Source: Candidatus Omnitrophota bacterium (GTDB taxonomy: Bacteria > Hinthialibacterota > Hinthialibacteria > Hinthialibacterales > Hinthialibacteraceae). Taken from it: a stretch of 64,000 nt of DNA. Below the pieces are notes generated by a model that was not told the DNA's origin, did no database searches, and saw only the letters and a program-made list of their open reading frames with translations. Every line of letters starts with the position of its first letter. Positions within the stretch are counted from its first letter, which is position 1. The position numbers and the translations under genes are program-made. Of this stretch, positions 17,767 through 27,387 are shown piece by piece. Location: positions 86,156 to 150,155 of the forward strand of contig QZKN01000085.1 of NCBI GenBank assembly GCA_003598175.1, written 5' to 3'.

Positions 17767-18422
17767 TGTTTGATCGCTTGAAAAAGTTGTTTTATTTGGA
17801 TCGCGGTTATTTTTTTATGACAGAAGATTTTTATGGTCCGGATCCTGAGTTTCCAGAAAATTCCCATCAATCGTTCGAAGAACTCGATTCCGCTCATTTC
17901 ATTATGCAACCCATTTTTCAAGTAAAAGGTCGAAGGGAACGCTATCAGAAATGGCAAGAAGAAGGTCATCGCTGTTTTGGATTTGTTAATGAAACCGGCG
18001 AGGTGGCTTCGTATCTTTGGCTGGCGTGTCCCGAATCGTCTGCCACTTTCGTACCGTTCAGCCAAAAATTACAGATGATTATTAAACCGGGAGAAGCGTA
18101 CCTTTTCGATTGCAGAACCGCTCCCGCGTTTCAAAAACAAGGCTTCTATAAGAATGGGCTTTGTGAGGCAATAAAAATTTGTGCGCGCCGAGGGGCTCGG
18201 GTAGTCTACATCCAATGCAAAAGGGACAACCTGGCATCGCGAAAAGGGATTCTTTCCGCTGGTTTTCACGATGCGTTTTCTTATTGTTTTATCCATGTTG
18301 GTTCTTGGCATTGGATTCGATACTCGATTCGAAAACGGATCCATTTTATTGGGGGAGAGGTTTACGATGTGATCGGGATGGCCATGTGCGACAAAAATCA
18401 TTCCACTATCCCGTTACTATGA
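17766..18422 (+). CDS. GNAT-fold acetyltransferase
   Basis: A 218-residue protein whose C-terminal half has the GNAT core: a strand GEAYLFDCRTAPAFQKQGFYK (the QKQGFYK turn replaces the usual R/QxxGxG) and the beta-bulge VVYIQCKRDNLASRKGILSAGF. It overlaps the FemAB-like gene by one base (TGATG), which also decides the start. It probably acylates a glycan intermediate, but the substrate is not visible. The weak acetyl-CoA loop makes a donor other than acetyl-CoA possible. Confidence 0.65.
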   Translation: MFDRLKKLFYLDRGYFFMTEDFYGPDPEFPENSHQSFEELDSAHFIMQPIFQVKGRRERYQKWQEEGHRCFGFVNETGEVASYLWLACPESSATFVPFSQKLQMIIKPGEAYLFDCRTAPAFQKQGFYKNGLCEAIKICARRGARVVYIQCKRDNLASRKGILSAGFHDAFSYCFIHVGSWHWIRYSIRKRIHFIGGEVYDVIGMAMCDKNHSTIPLL

Positions 18423-18428
18423 GCGACA

Positions 18429-19334
18429 GTGAGGAAAACGATCCGGATGCGCCTGAAACAAATCCTGAAATCTTTATTGATCAACAATCCGCGGAAAGCC
18501 AATTACAAATTCGTGTTAAAAGATTGGATCCCACTCTTCGATCTGAAATATTGTGCGCAAGTTTTGGAAACCAAGCGTTTTTCTCGCAATCTTCAACCCA
18601 TTGAAATGGACCATCCCCATGCCGATCGCATTCTGGTGATTGCGCCCCATCCGGATGATGAGATTTTCGGATGCGGAGGCGCGTTGATTCGTTCCGTTCA
18701 AGCGGGATCGCAAGTTCACATCGTCTACTTGACCGACGGGAGTCATCGTTCTCATCGTAAGGAAACCATCCGTGAAGAGAGTCGGTTGGTCTGTCAGACC
18801 AACGGATTCGATTTCACGTTTCTTGGCTGGGAATCGGGAGGGATTCCGCTTCGCGACGACGAAGGCGTCACTCAATTGGCGCAATGGATCGAAACCTACC
18901 GCCCCGAATGCGTCTTCGTCACGTTCCTTTTGGATGACCATGACGATCATCGCCGCGCCAGTGAGTTGCTCATGCAGGTGATATCGGATTGCAGATGGAA
19001 ACCCAGGGAAATTTGGGCCTATCAAATTTACACGACGGTCATCCCGAATGTGGTGGTTAATATTACTTCCGTAATCGATGAAAAGAAAATGAGTATGCAG
19101 CTGTACAAAAACGTACAGGGGGAACGAGATTGGGCGCATTACATTGTAGGACTGAATGCATTCAATTGTCGCTATATTTCGTCGCGGGAACCTTTTTATG
19201 TCGAAACGTTTTTTGTCGTGCCAACGGAAGAATATTACGCACTGTGCAATTTATACTTTTCCGCGGATCATAAAAATGTATATTACAGTAATCCGTATCG
19301 CGGTGAATCGTCTTCGGAGCATTATCGCGCTTGA
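18429..19334 (+). CDS. PIG-L/LmbE-family deacetylase (second copy)
   Basis: A 301-residue PIG-L deacetylase with VIAPHPDDEIFGCGGAL and the downstream LDDHDDHRRASELL zinc/His segment. It has a ~65-residue N-terminal extension compared with the PIG-L at 13933. The start is uncertain: GTG 18429, or ATG 18447 with a GAGGA-like site. It is only distantly similar to the first PIG-L, so it is a separate family member, not a tandem duplicate. It likely deacetylates a sugar in the same surface-glycan pathway. Confidence 0.85.
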   Translation: MRKTIRMRLKQILKSLLINNPRKANYKFVLKDWIPLFDLKYCAQVLETKRFSRNLQPIEMDHPHADRILVIAPHPDDEIFGCGGALIRSVQAGSQVHIVYLTDGSHRSHRKETIREESRLVCQTNGFDFTFLGWESGGIPLRDDEGVTQLAQWIETYRPECVFVTFLLDDHDDHRRASELLMQVISDCRWKPREIWAYQIYTTVIPNVVVNITSVIDEKKMSMQLYKNVQGERDWAHYIVGLNAFNCRYISSREPFYVETFFVVPTEEYYALCNLYFSADHKNVYYSNPYRGESSSEHYRA

Positions 19335-19432
19335 TTTGCAACGAGCTCAACCTGCGGCGCACGGCGTCGATTGACGGAGTACTCTATCATTCCGGCGTAT
19401 TCTCAGTGGAAGTGGCATAGGAAAATGAAGCG

Positions 19433-21283
19433 ATGTGTGGTTTTATAGCAATAATTTCCAAAGGCGAAAAACCGGTTTCGGTAGAACAACTCCAACGAAT
19501 GAGCCAGGATATCATCCATCGGGGGCCGGATGATTTTGGAATGTGGACTCAAGATTGGTGTGGTTTGGCCTTTCGCCGATTATCTATTCTGGACCTGTCC
19601 GAACATGGACATCAACCCATGATCGATCCGACGGGAGAATATGTCATTGTATATAACGGAGAAGTCTATAATTATCAATCTTTGCGCTCCCATTTGCAAA
19701 GTGAAGGAATTTTGTTTTCTTCCACCTCGGACACGGAAGTGGTTCTTCAATCCTATATTCGCTGGGGGGAAGAATGTGTAAGCAAGTTTGTTGGTATGTT
19801 TGCATGCATTATCCTTCACATTCCGACGCGCAGGATTTTTATTGCGCGGGATCAATTGGGAATCAAACCGTTGTATTGGACGGAAAATCGCGATTTTATT
19901 TTTCTGGCCAGCGAAATCAAAGCATTCCGGCACGCCGTAGCCTTTTCCCTGAACGAAGCGTCTCTCTATGAACAATTGCTGTTCCGTTATGTTTCCGGAA
20001 CCGGGACTCCCTTTAAAAATATTTATAAACTGTTGCAGGGAACCTATTGGCGCTTCGAACAGGGCGCCGCACCGCAGATGTATCGCTATTACAATGTGAC
20101 GGATTCCCTCAAAACGAAATCCTTGATGTCCGAACAGGAATTGCTGCCCCGTTTGGAGGAACTGTTGAAAGAGAGCATCCGCTTGCATACGGCGAGCGAT
20201 GTTGGGTATAACATCCAATTGAGCGGCGGCGTCGATTCCAGTTTCATAACCGCGGTGTTGGCAACCGATTGGGAACAACAGTTGGATACGTTTTCAATCA
20301 CGTTGCAGGATCGGGAATTTGACGAGTCTCAATACCAGCAGATGGTGGTTGCCCGCTATGCCACGCGTCACCACGATTATCGTTTAAGTGACGTCGAATT
20401 CGATGCCGCCCTGGAAAAGGCGACCTGGCACATGGATATTCCGATCGTTCATTTGGGATGCGTGTTTTTAATGGTTCTCTGTCATGAATCCGTGCACAAT
20501 TCCAAAGTGATTCTGACCGGCGAGGGCGCGGATGAACTATTTGGTGGATATTCACGTTATATAATCGACAAAAAAACGAAATTGGCCCAACAGCTAAAAC
20601 GCCTTGGTTTTTGCGCGGCAATGTTCCCCTCTCTGCCGTATTTCAATGGTTTGAAAAATCGCATGAACCGCAGCACCCTCGATTCCAGTTTGTATGTTTC
20701 GAAACCGGATATGGTGAGTTTCTTTGAGGGGATTCCCGAAAATCTTCACTTCCGTGAGAATACGATTCGTTCTATGGTCTCGTATCGCGATCAACTGTTC
20801 GCGCATGATCAGACGTGCTATCTTTGCTCTCTCCTTGATCGCCAGGATAAAATGTCGATGGCGGCTTCCGTGGAAGCGCGAGTGCCCTTCTGCAATCATC
20901 TGTTGTTTGAAATGATCAATCCGGTTCCTGACTCCGTGAAATTCAGAGGCAATCGGACTAAATCGCTGCTGAAAACAGTCGCGGAACATTACCTGGATGC
21001 CTCGCTCTTGCATCGTAAGAAAATCGGACTTGTACTTCCGCTCGGACGCTGGCTGCGATCCGGCCCATTGTCCGAACGCTTGTCCCTTCTGACCGATCAG
21101 ACCGCTCGGGACCGTGGATTTTACAATCACAAAAATATTGTCGCCGCGATCGATGCGCATCGGCAAAATCGGCGGGATTATGGAAATTATTTATCGATTC
21201 TGATCATGTTCGAAGTCTGGATGCGAATGTTTATCGACGATCCTTTTCGGTATCGAGGTGATGCCAACGTTTCTTTTTCGTAA
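19433..21283 (+). CDS. asnB: Asparagine synthetase B-type glutamine amidotransferase
   Basis: A 616-residue enzyme with a class II glutaminase domain (residues 1-~210) starting MCGFIAI, so the Cys2 nucleophile is present after Met removal. The synthetase domain (from ~residue 220) has the PP-loop LSGGVDSS and the LTGEGADELFGGYSRY segment. It is full length with all key residues. In glycan loci such proteins (for example WbpS-type) amidate sugar carboxylates instead of aspartate. The adjacent WlbA/B/C-type uronic-acid genes make that likely here (inference). A housekeeping asparagine synthetase cannot be ruled out from sequence. Confidence 0.88.
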   Translation: MCGFIAIISKGEKPVSVEQLQRMSQDIIHRGPDDFGMWTQDWCGLAFRRLSILDLSEHGHQPMIDPTGEYVIVYNGEVYNYQSLRSHLQSEGILFSSTSDTEVVLQSYIRWGEECVSKFVGMFACIILHIPTRRIFIARDQLGIKPLYWTENRDFIFLASEIKAFRHAVAFSLNEASLYEQLLFRYVSGTGTPFKNIYKLLQGTYWRFEQGAAPQMYRYYNVTDSLKTKSLMSEQELLPRLEELLKESIRLHTASDVGYNIQLSGGVDSSFITAVLATDWEQQLDTFSITLQDREFDESQYQQMVVARYATRHHDYRLSDVEFDAALEKATWHMDIPIVHLGCVFLMVLCHESVHNSKVILTGEGADELFGGYSRYIIDKKTKLAQQLKRLGFCAAMFPSLPYFNGLKNRMNRSTLDSSLYVSKPDMVSFFEGIPENLHFRENTIRSMVSYRDQLFAHDQTCYLCSLLDRQDKMSMAASVEARVPFCNHLLFEMINPVPDSVKFRGNRTKSLLKTVAEHYLDASLLHRKKIGLVLPLGRWLRSGPLSERLSLLTDQTARDRGFYNHKNIVAAIDAHRQNRRDYGNYLSILIMFEVWMRMFIDDPFRYRGDANVSFS

Positions 21284-21298
21284 AAATGAGCTGACACG

Positions 21299-23068
21299 AT
21301 GTCGCGGCAAAACTGCATCCAATGTCAAACAAAGGGGCCGAGCAATCGAATAGATTCGGGACGTATGAAGAATAACTGGTCTTTTATTCCAAGCCGCCGG
21401 CGAAACTGGCAAATGTGGGAGACTCCCTCCCTGACTCTGCATCTCTGCGGGTGGGCATATCGCGGCGACGACTATTTAAGCGGCAAACAACTTTCTGACC
21501 ATATAGTAGATCAAATGCAAGCCGCCTTGCCCTGGGAGACGGTCTTTTCGGAATTGAACGGTAATTTTGCCGTGGTGATCGGGAATGCGGAATGTGTGGT
21601 TTTTGGAGTCGATGCCGTCCGCAGCATTCCTCTTATATATCGTTCCAATAAAAATAGTATTTCCATCTCCGATTGCCTTTTTGCAATCCGGCAAACGAAC
21701 GATGCAATCGATCCGGATTCGCTGATCGAATTCTGTGCTGCCGGCTATGTAACCGGCTCGCATACGCTATACGAAAACATGACCGCATTGAAAGCCGGCG
21801 AGTACGGCATGTATTGTCGTGAATGGAATCGGCCGGATACGAAACGATATTTTCGTTACGATTGTGCCTATGATTCGCAGGAATCCGAGGCGCAACTTTG
21901 CGAGGAATTTAATAATATTCTTATTTCTGTATTCTGTCGTTTAACGAAAATTCTTAACGGGCGCCAAGTGGTGATTCCACTCAGCGGCGGATTGGATTCA
22001 CGGCTGGTGGCGTCTATGTGTAAGCAAATGGGATATGAAAATGTGCTTTGCTTTTCCTATGGCCTGCCCGATAATATCGAATCGGCGCGGAGTGAAAAAA
22101 TCGCTCAAACCTTGGGATATCCATGGATTCGGATTCCCTATACGGGAGCCAAATGGAAAGATACGTTTTCTTTGCCTGCGTTTCACGAGTACTTCAAACT
22201 CGGGTGCAATGGGATTTCCTTGCCGCATATCGACGATTGGCCGGCCACGCAGGCGTTGCGGTCCTCTGACCGGATTAGTGAGGACGCCGTTTTCGTTCCC
22301 GGTCATACCGGCGATTTTATTTGCGGGAGTCACCTGAAATATGTGTTCGATCCGGTCTGGCATGACGATCCCCGGGATTTGTTAGGGGCGCTCATCAAGA
22401 AACATTATATGTTGTGGAAACATCTGCTGCACAATAAACGGGTAAAAGCCGCCATCGAACAGCGGATTCATGAAATTGTGCGGGAGTTTCCCAACACAAC
22501 ACCAGAAGATATCGCGCGCATGTATGAATTCTGGGAATGGCAGGAACGGCAATCCAAATATATCATCAACGCGGTCCGCGTGTATGAATTTTTTTCCTTC
22601 GATTGGCGTATCCCGTTGTGGGACCGGGACATTATGAACTTTTGGAAGGAAATACCACTGGAATGGAAATTTGACAAATATCTTTATCGTACCTATCTAG
22701 CAAACTACGATGCATTTGGTATCTTTCCGGATGTGAATCCTGTCGAAAAATGGTACCGCGAATCTACATCGAACCGATTGGACGCACATTACCGCCGTCG
22801 CATCAAGCAATGGCTGAAATCTTCATGGTTGTTATCACAGCCGTTTGATTATCTGGAGTCATATCGTTATCATTTGCGTACCTATTGGAGTGAACCGAAA
22901 GGAATATCGCGAGGGTACGGATTTTTTCCTTATGTTTTTGGAAACCGAACCAAGCGACATAGTACTTCCCTTTTGATCGAACCGGTTTTAAACTCGCTTG
23001 GCTTGGATGCGGAATTCCGAGCATTGCGCTATGGAAAAATGAGTGATCACCGTATTTGGAGTGAATGA
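21299..23068 (+). CDS. Asparagine-synthetase-like protein lacking the glutaminase Cys
   Basis: A 589-residue paralogue of the upstream AsnB. The N-terminal Ntn region is recognisable (ELNGNFAVVIG, FGVDAVRSIPLIY) but does not begin with Met-Cys, so glutaminase activity is not expected. The PP-loop is kept as PLSGGLDSR. At the position where AsnB has GEGADELFGG, this protein has GHTGDFICGS, so the acidic pair is altered. It is probably an ATP-using adenylating enzyme that takes ammonia or another amine, or a specialised sugar-amide or lasso-type ligase. It lies 15 bp after asnB, so the two are cotranscribed. Function unknown. Confidence 0.75.
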   Translation: MSRQNCIQCQTKGPSNRIDSGRMKNNWSFIPSRRRNWQMWETPSLTLHLCGWAYRGDDYLSGKQLSDHIVDQMQAALPWETVFSELNGNFAVVIGNAECVVFGVDAVRSIPLIYRSNKNSISISDCLFAIRQTNDAIDPDSLIEFCAAGYVTGSHTLYENMTALKAGEYGMYCREWNRPDTKRYFRYDCAYDSQESEAQLCEEFNNILISVFCRLTKILNGRQVVIPLSGGLDSRLVASMCKQMGYENVLCFSYGLPDNIESARSEKIAQTLGYPWIRIPYTGAKWKDTFSLPAFHEYFKLGCNGISLPHIDDWPATQALRSSDRISEDAVFVPGHTGDFICGSHLKYVFDPVWHDDPRDLLGALIKKHYMLWKHLLHNKRVKAAIEQRIHEIVREFPNTTPEDIARMYEFWEWQERQSKYIINAVRVYEFFSFDWRIPLWDRDIMNFWKEIPLEWKFDKYLYRTYLANYDAFGIFPDVNPVEKWYRESTSNRLDAHYRRRIKQWLKSSWLLSQPFDYLESYRYHLRTYWSEPKGISRGYGFFPYVFGNRTKRHSTSLLIEPVLNSLGLDAEFRALRYGKMSDHRIWSE

Positions 23069-23071
23069 AAA

Positions 23072-23281
23072 ATGAGAAAAACGGTCTTAATCATCACCCT
23101 GCCGATTGTGTATTTTTTCTGCAATGCAAATCACGCTTACGCGTATATCGATCCGGGAACCGGCAGCATTATCTTACAGGTCCTGCTGGGATTGATTCTT
23201 GGCATTGTCTATACGCTGAAGACCTATTGGCTGAATGTGAAGGATTTTGTTTCCAGGGTATTTAAAAAGAAATCGATATGA
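23072..23281 (+). CDS. Small 'YIDPGTGS' membrane protein
   Basis: A 69-residue protein with an N-terminal signal-like segment (VLIITLPIVYFFCNANHAYA), the motif AYIDPGTGSIILQ directly after it, one transmembrane helix (VLLGLILGIVYTL) and a basic tail (VFKKKSI). Short proteins with this YIDPGTGS motif occur in glycan loci of varied bacteria from my recollection. Their function is not established. The gene overlaps the following methyltransferase by ATGA and lies 3 bp after the AsnB-like gene, so it is part of a tightly packed four- to five-gene cassette. Confidence 0.7.
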   Translation: MRKTVLIITLPIVYFFCNANHAYAYIDPGTGSIILQVLLGLILGIVYTLKTYWLNVKDFVSRVFKKKSI

Positions 23282-24654
23282 CGCTTGCAAGAGAACGCAG
23301 CTCGTTTCGTGATCCGTGTGGTTTTTTGTTCACTCACGAGGGTATCCTGTATCGGCAGATCAATAATCGATACCGGGAGAATTACGATCATTTGATTCAT
23401 GGCGGTCTTTATGACGAGTTGGTGAAGGAAAATCTTCTGCTGCCCCATCGGGAAACGGATAAGGTTCAGATCGATTTTCCCGATGCATATAAAATTATTC
23501 AACCCGAAAAAATTAATTTTATCTCATACCCATATGAGTGGTCCTTTTCCCAGCTGAAAGACGCGGCGGAGCTGACCCTGCAAATCCAACGGATAGCCAT
23601 GGATTATGGCATGTCCTTAAAAGATGGCAGCGCCTACAACATACAATTCCATAAAGGCAAACCGGTTTTCATCGACACGCTTTCTTTCGAAATCCTCGAT
23701 GAACGCAAACCCTGGATTGCCTACCGGCAATTTTGCCAGCATTTTCTCGCGCCGCTGGCGTTAATGAGCTATGTCGATCCGCAGCTCAACACGTTGTTGG
23801 TCAATCATATCGATGGCATACCACTGGATTTATGTCACAAACTGCTTCCGTTTTCCACCCGGTTTCGGTTTTCATTATTCACACATATCCATCTCCACGC
23901 GCGATTCCAGAAACAGTACGAAACCAGGAAATTGGCACATGCACGGCGTGAGTCTTCCCAACAATCGATGCGCGCAATTGTGGATAACCTGCAAGCGGCA
24001 GTTCGCAAACTGACTTGGATTCCCTCGTCAACGGCGTTTTCCGATTACTATTCGCAAACCAACTATTCCTCTCATTCGTTTGAGCAAAAGAAAGAAATCA
24101 TAGAGTCGTGGATCAAACGCTATTCTCCCCGGATAGTGTGGGATATGGGAGCGAATGACGGCCTTTTCAGCCGGATCGCCGCCTCCCATGCCTCGTTGGT
24201 CCTATCCATTGATAATGATCCGGCGGCGATTGAGAACAATTACCGCATGTGCAAAGCAGAACACGTGACCAATATTTTGCCCTTGTTCATCAACGTGACC
24301 AATCCCAGTCCCGCAATTGGATGGGATAATCAAGAACGCAAATCGCTGGGTGAACGCGGACCTGCCGATTTGGCGCTGGCTCTGGCTTTGATCCATCACC
24401 TCGCGATTTCGAATAATCTTCCATTGTCGCATGTGGCTGCGTTTTTCTCCCGAACGACGCATCGGCTCGTGATTGAATTTGTACCCAAAGAAGATTCGCA
24501 GGTGCAGCGTCTTTTGCAGAATCGCGAAGATATTTTCACCGACTATAACCAAAAAATATTCGAGCAGGAATTTTCCAATTGGTTTACAATCCTCGAAAAA
24601 GTCCCGATTGCCCAAACCACCCGCACATTGTATTGCATGGAAAGGCTGCCCTAA
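23278..24654 (+). CDS. SAM-dependent methyltransferase, NoeA-like
   Basis: A 458-residue protein. The C-terminal part contains a class I methyltransferase fold with the SAM loop VWDMGANDGLFSR (~residue 283) and the acidic IDNDPAAIE strand. The N-terminal ~250 residues (SSFRDPCGFLFTHEG, FIDTLSFEILD) are a conserved extension seen in nodulation protein NoeA-type and related methyltransferases in polysaccharide loci. It overlaps the small YIDPGTGS gene upstream, and the downstream membrane enzyme begins one base after its stop. The acceptor is unknown, presumably a sugar or a lipid-linked glycan at the membrane. Confidence 0.7.
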   Translation: MTLARERSSFRDPCGFLFTHEGILYRQINNRYRENYDHLIHGGLYDELVKENLLLPHRETDKVQIDFPDAYKIIQPEKINFISYPYEWSFSQLKDAAELTLQIQRIAMDYGMSLKDGSAYNIQFHKGKPVFIDTLSFEILDERKPWIAYRQFCQHFLAPLALMSYVDPQLNTLLVNHIDGIPLDLCHKLLPFSTRFRFSLFTHIHLHARFQKQYETRKLAHARRESSQQSMRAIVDNLQAAVRKLTWIPSSTAFSDYYSQTNYSSHSFEQKKEIIESWIKRYSPRIVWDMGANDGLFSRIAASHASLVLSIDNDPAAIENNYRMCKAEHVTNILPLFINVTNPSPAIGWDNQERKSLGERGPADLALALALIHHLAISNNLPLSHVAAFFSRTTHRLVIEFVPKEDSQVQRLLQNREDIFTDYNQKIFEQEFSNWFTILEKVPIAQTTRTLYCMERLP

Positions 24655-26217
24655 ATGAAACGAGTTTACTTTCCCATTCATCCGTTTCTGTTGTCTGTTT
24701 ATTTTATCCTTTATGTTTATGCTCATAACGTAACTGAAATTGATTTTGTTAGGATTCTTCCGTATTTGTTCGCTTCCCTGGGATTAGCTGTCATCGCGGT
24801 TGCGGGTAGCTATGTGCTGTTTCGGGACATCATCAAAGCGGCGATTCTGGCCTCGGTTTTGATTTTTTTGTTTTTTTCGTTTGGTCATCTGTACGATTGG
24901 ATTGACAATTATTATTGGGGAACAATCAAAATCGGTCGAAGGCGCTATGTCTTTTATTTCTATGCCATCCTGGTAACCGGGCTTGGCTTCTATCTATATA
25001 AAACACGAAAAGCGCTGACCACGGTTACTTCCTTCCTGAACACATTGACCTTGTTATCAATTCTCATTTGTTGTTTTCAAATAGCCGTTTTTAATGTACG
25101 CCGCGCCGATATCCGGGATGCCTTCGACCAAGCAGATCATCCGGAAACATCGTCGTTCATCACGACATCCCCGGCGGATCCTCCGGATATTTATTATTTG
25201 ATATTCGATGGATACGCCAATGGCAATGTGTTAAAAAACATGCTGGGATACGACAACGAAGAGTTCTTGTCGTATCTCGAATCTACAGGTTTTTATGTGG
25301 CGCGTAACAGCCGCTCCAATTACGGGCAAACCCCATTGTCCTTGTCCTCGACCCTGAGCATGGATTACGTCAACTACGCGGAAGAACGCGTGGGATACCA
25401 TACGGCCGATGCCTCCCTGTTGCATCATCTGATTCGCTACAGCAAAGTGGCAAGCTATCTGAAGAACAGGGGATACCGGTATTATCATGTTGGTTCGGGA
25501 TACTATGAACCAACGAATTATAATCCGAACGCCGATGTATTCATCCAGGCGGGAGTCACGGATGAATTGGCAATGGTCCTTTTTAAGACCACGTTTTTCC
25601 GCATGTTCGAACTCTATTACAATCCCATCACCAACGATCAACGAGCGAGAATTTTGGGCATGTTCGATGAAATCGCAGTGTTAAAAAAATCGGATACTCC
25701 GAAATATGTGTTCGCCCATTTTGTTTCCCCCCATCCCCCTTTCATCTTCGGGCCCAATGGCGAAGACATTTCCAACGTGCAAATGGATATGTTCGGCGAC
25801 GTATGGAAAAACAAACAGGCCTATTTTGATCAAATAATCTTTGTGAACACAAAAATTAAAAAAATGTGTGAATCTATTCTGGCCAATACCAACAGGAATG
25901 TCATCATTCTTTTACACAGCGATCATGGATCGGGTTGCCTGCCGGGTCAGTTCAAGCCTGATGGACCGGATGAAATCCCTCTGCTGAAGAAGGAAAACAT
26001 GGTCGAACGATTTGGAAATTTTATGGCATACTATTTTCCGAATCAACAATATGACCGACTGTATCCCGGTATCACTCCCGTCAACTCTTTTCGGATCGTT
26101 TTCAACCAATTTTTCGACGACCAGTTTGAACTCCTTCCGGATAAAAGTTATACCTCCGATGCGCAGATTTATTACAAATTTTATGATATCACGGAACTGG
26201 CGGAATACGGGGAATAA
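24655..26217 (+). CDS. Membrane-anchored alkaline-phosphatase-superfamily enzyme
   Basis: A 520-residue protein. The N-terminal ~155 residues hold about five hydrophobic spans. The C-terminal domain has the superfamily's metal-site strands: PDIYYLIFDGYAN, the late VFAHFVSPHPPF and VIILLHSDHGSG. There is no CxPxR formylglycine motif. Instead SNYGQTPLSLSSTL offers a Thr/Ser nucleophile as in LtaS or phosphoethanolamine-transferase enzymes. I therefore favour a phosphotransferase acting on a surface glycan over a true sulfatase (inference). It starts one base after the methyltransferase stop, so the two are in one operon. Confidence 0.68.
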   Translation: MKRVYFPIHPFLLSVYFILYVYAHNVTEIDFVRILPYLFASLGLAVIAVAGSYVLFRDIIKAAILASVLIFLFFSFGHLYDWIDNYYWGTIKIGRRRYVFYFYAILVTGLGFYLYKTRKALTTVTSFLNTLTLLSILICCFQIAVFNVRRADIRDAFDQADHPETSSFITTSPADPPDIYYLIFDGYANGNVLKNMLGYDNEEFLSYLESTGFYVARNSRSNYGQTPLSLSSTLSMDYVNYAEERVGYHTADASLLHHLIRYSKVASYLKNRGYRYYHVGSGYYEPTNYNPNADVFIQAGVTDELAMVLFKTTFFRMFELYYNPITNDQRARILGMFDEIAVLKKSDTPKYVFAHFVSPHPPFIFGPNGEDISNVQMDMFGDVWKNKQAYFDQIIFVNTKIKKMCESILANTNRNVIILLHSDHGSGCLPGQFKPDGPDEIPLLKKENMVERFGNFMAYYFPNQQYDRLYPGITPVNSFRIVFNQFFDDQFELLPDKSYTSDAQIYYKFYDITELAEYGE

Positions 26218-26241
26218 TTTACTCCTGTTCATGACCGTGAA

Positions 26242-27384
26242 ATGACCTCTCCTCCCAAAATATGTTTTCCCTTTATCGGTGAAACGATAGGCGGCAGCCA
26301 TCTATCAACCCTCCTGCTCATCAACCATATCGATCGGCAACGATTCCATCCGGTCATTGTCTTGCACCGGCAAGGCGCGCTTTCTGCTTTTTTGGGAAAA
26401 CAAGGAATTTCCTATGAGCTGTTGACGATAAAAAATTGTGTAGGACGCGAGATCGGTTTCCTCCATCACACCTACGCGCTTATGCAAGCGATTATTCCGA
26501 TCGCTCGTTTTCTCAGACAGAATAAAATTCAAATTGTGCATACGCAGGATATGCGCATGCATCTGACCTGGGCGCTCCCGGCGAAACTTGTACGATGTCG
26601 TTTCATTTGGCATCAACGCTCGATTTGGAGTTCTTCCCGATTGGTTCGCTGGGTAAGCCGCTGTGCGGATCGAACGGTCGTAATATCGGATTTTATTAGT
26701 AAACAGTGCCCATTCCCTCTTCGAAATCCCGCCATTACCATCACCAATCCCTTCGATACTTCTTCCATTTCACAAATCATGCGACCATCAATCTCCGCGT
26801 CTCTCCGTCAGGAGATTCACGCCGACGCCAATGCTAAAATTATAGCATTTGTCGGAAATTACACACAGCAAAAACGGATCCTGCTTTTTCTCGAGATCGC
26901 CGCGGCGCTCATCCGGCAAACTGATCATCCGATGAAATTTGTCCTGTTTGGCGAGGAGCGTGAAATCAGCGGGAACGAAATCGATGCGATGGCAAATCGT
27001 CTCGCAATTGCCCCGTTCCTGTTTCGTCTGGGATTTCGAACACCGATCGAAACGTGGTTGGCCGCTTGTGACCTGCTCATAGCTCCTGCCGTACAGGAAG
27101 CGCATGGACGGACGTTGGTGGAATCCATGCTCGTTGGAGTGCCGGTCATCGCGGCCGCCTCGGGCGGTCATTGTGAAATTATTCGACACGGTGAGACCGG
27201 TTGGTTAGTCGCTCCCGATCAAATCAGTGAGTTTGTTGAAGCCGCACTTCGGCTGTTGCATGATCCCATTCTTACCTCGACGATTGTAAAGAACGCAAAC
27301 CAAAGCGCGAGGCAAACCTATTCCATTCACTCTCACGTTGACACTGTCTGTAAACTGTATGATGATTTACTTTATTCGGGTTGA
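26242..27384 (+). CDS. Glycosyltransferase family 4
   Basis: GT-B fold, 380 aa. The C-terminal donor domain begins KIIAFVGNYTQQKR, and the GT4 signature is EAHGRTLVESMLVGVPVIAAASGG with HGETGWLV. The N-terminal acceptor domain opens with FIGETIGGSHLSTLLL and FLRQNKIQIVHTQD. It would transfer a nucleotide-activated sugar to a lipid-linked or growing glycan on the cytoplasmic face. It lies 24 bp after the membrane enzyme and 3 bp before the WlbA-like gene. The sugar specificity cannot be read from the sequence. Confidence 0.88.
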   Translation: MTSPPKICFPFIGETIGGSHLSTLLLINHIDRQRFHPVIVLHRQGALSAFLGKQGISYELLTIKNCVGREIGFLHHTYALMQAIIPIARFLRQNKIQIVHTQDMRMHLTWALPAKLVRCRFIWHQRSIWSSSRLVRWVSRCADRTVVISDFISKQCPFPLRNPAITITNPFDTSSISQIMRPSISASLRQEIHADANAKIIAFVGNYTQQKRILLFLEIAAALIRQTDHPMKFVLFGEEREISGNEIDAMANRLAIAPFLFRLGFRTPIETWLAACDLLIAPAVQEAHGRTLVESMLVGVPVIAAASGGHCEIIRHGETGWLVAPDQISEFVEAALRLLHDPILTSTIVKNANQSARQTYSIHSHVDTVCKLYDDLLYSG

Positions 27385-27387
27385 AGC

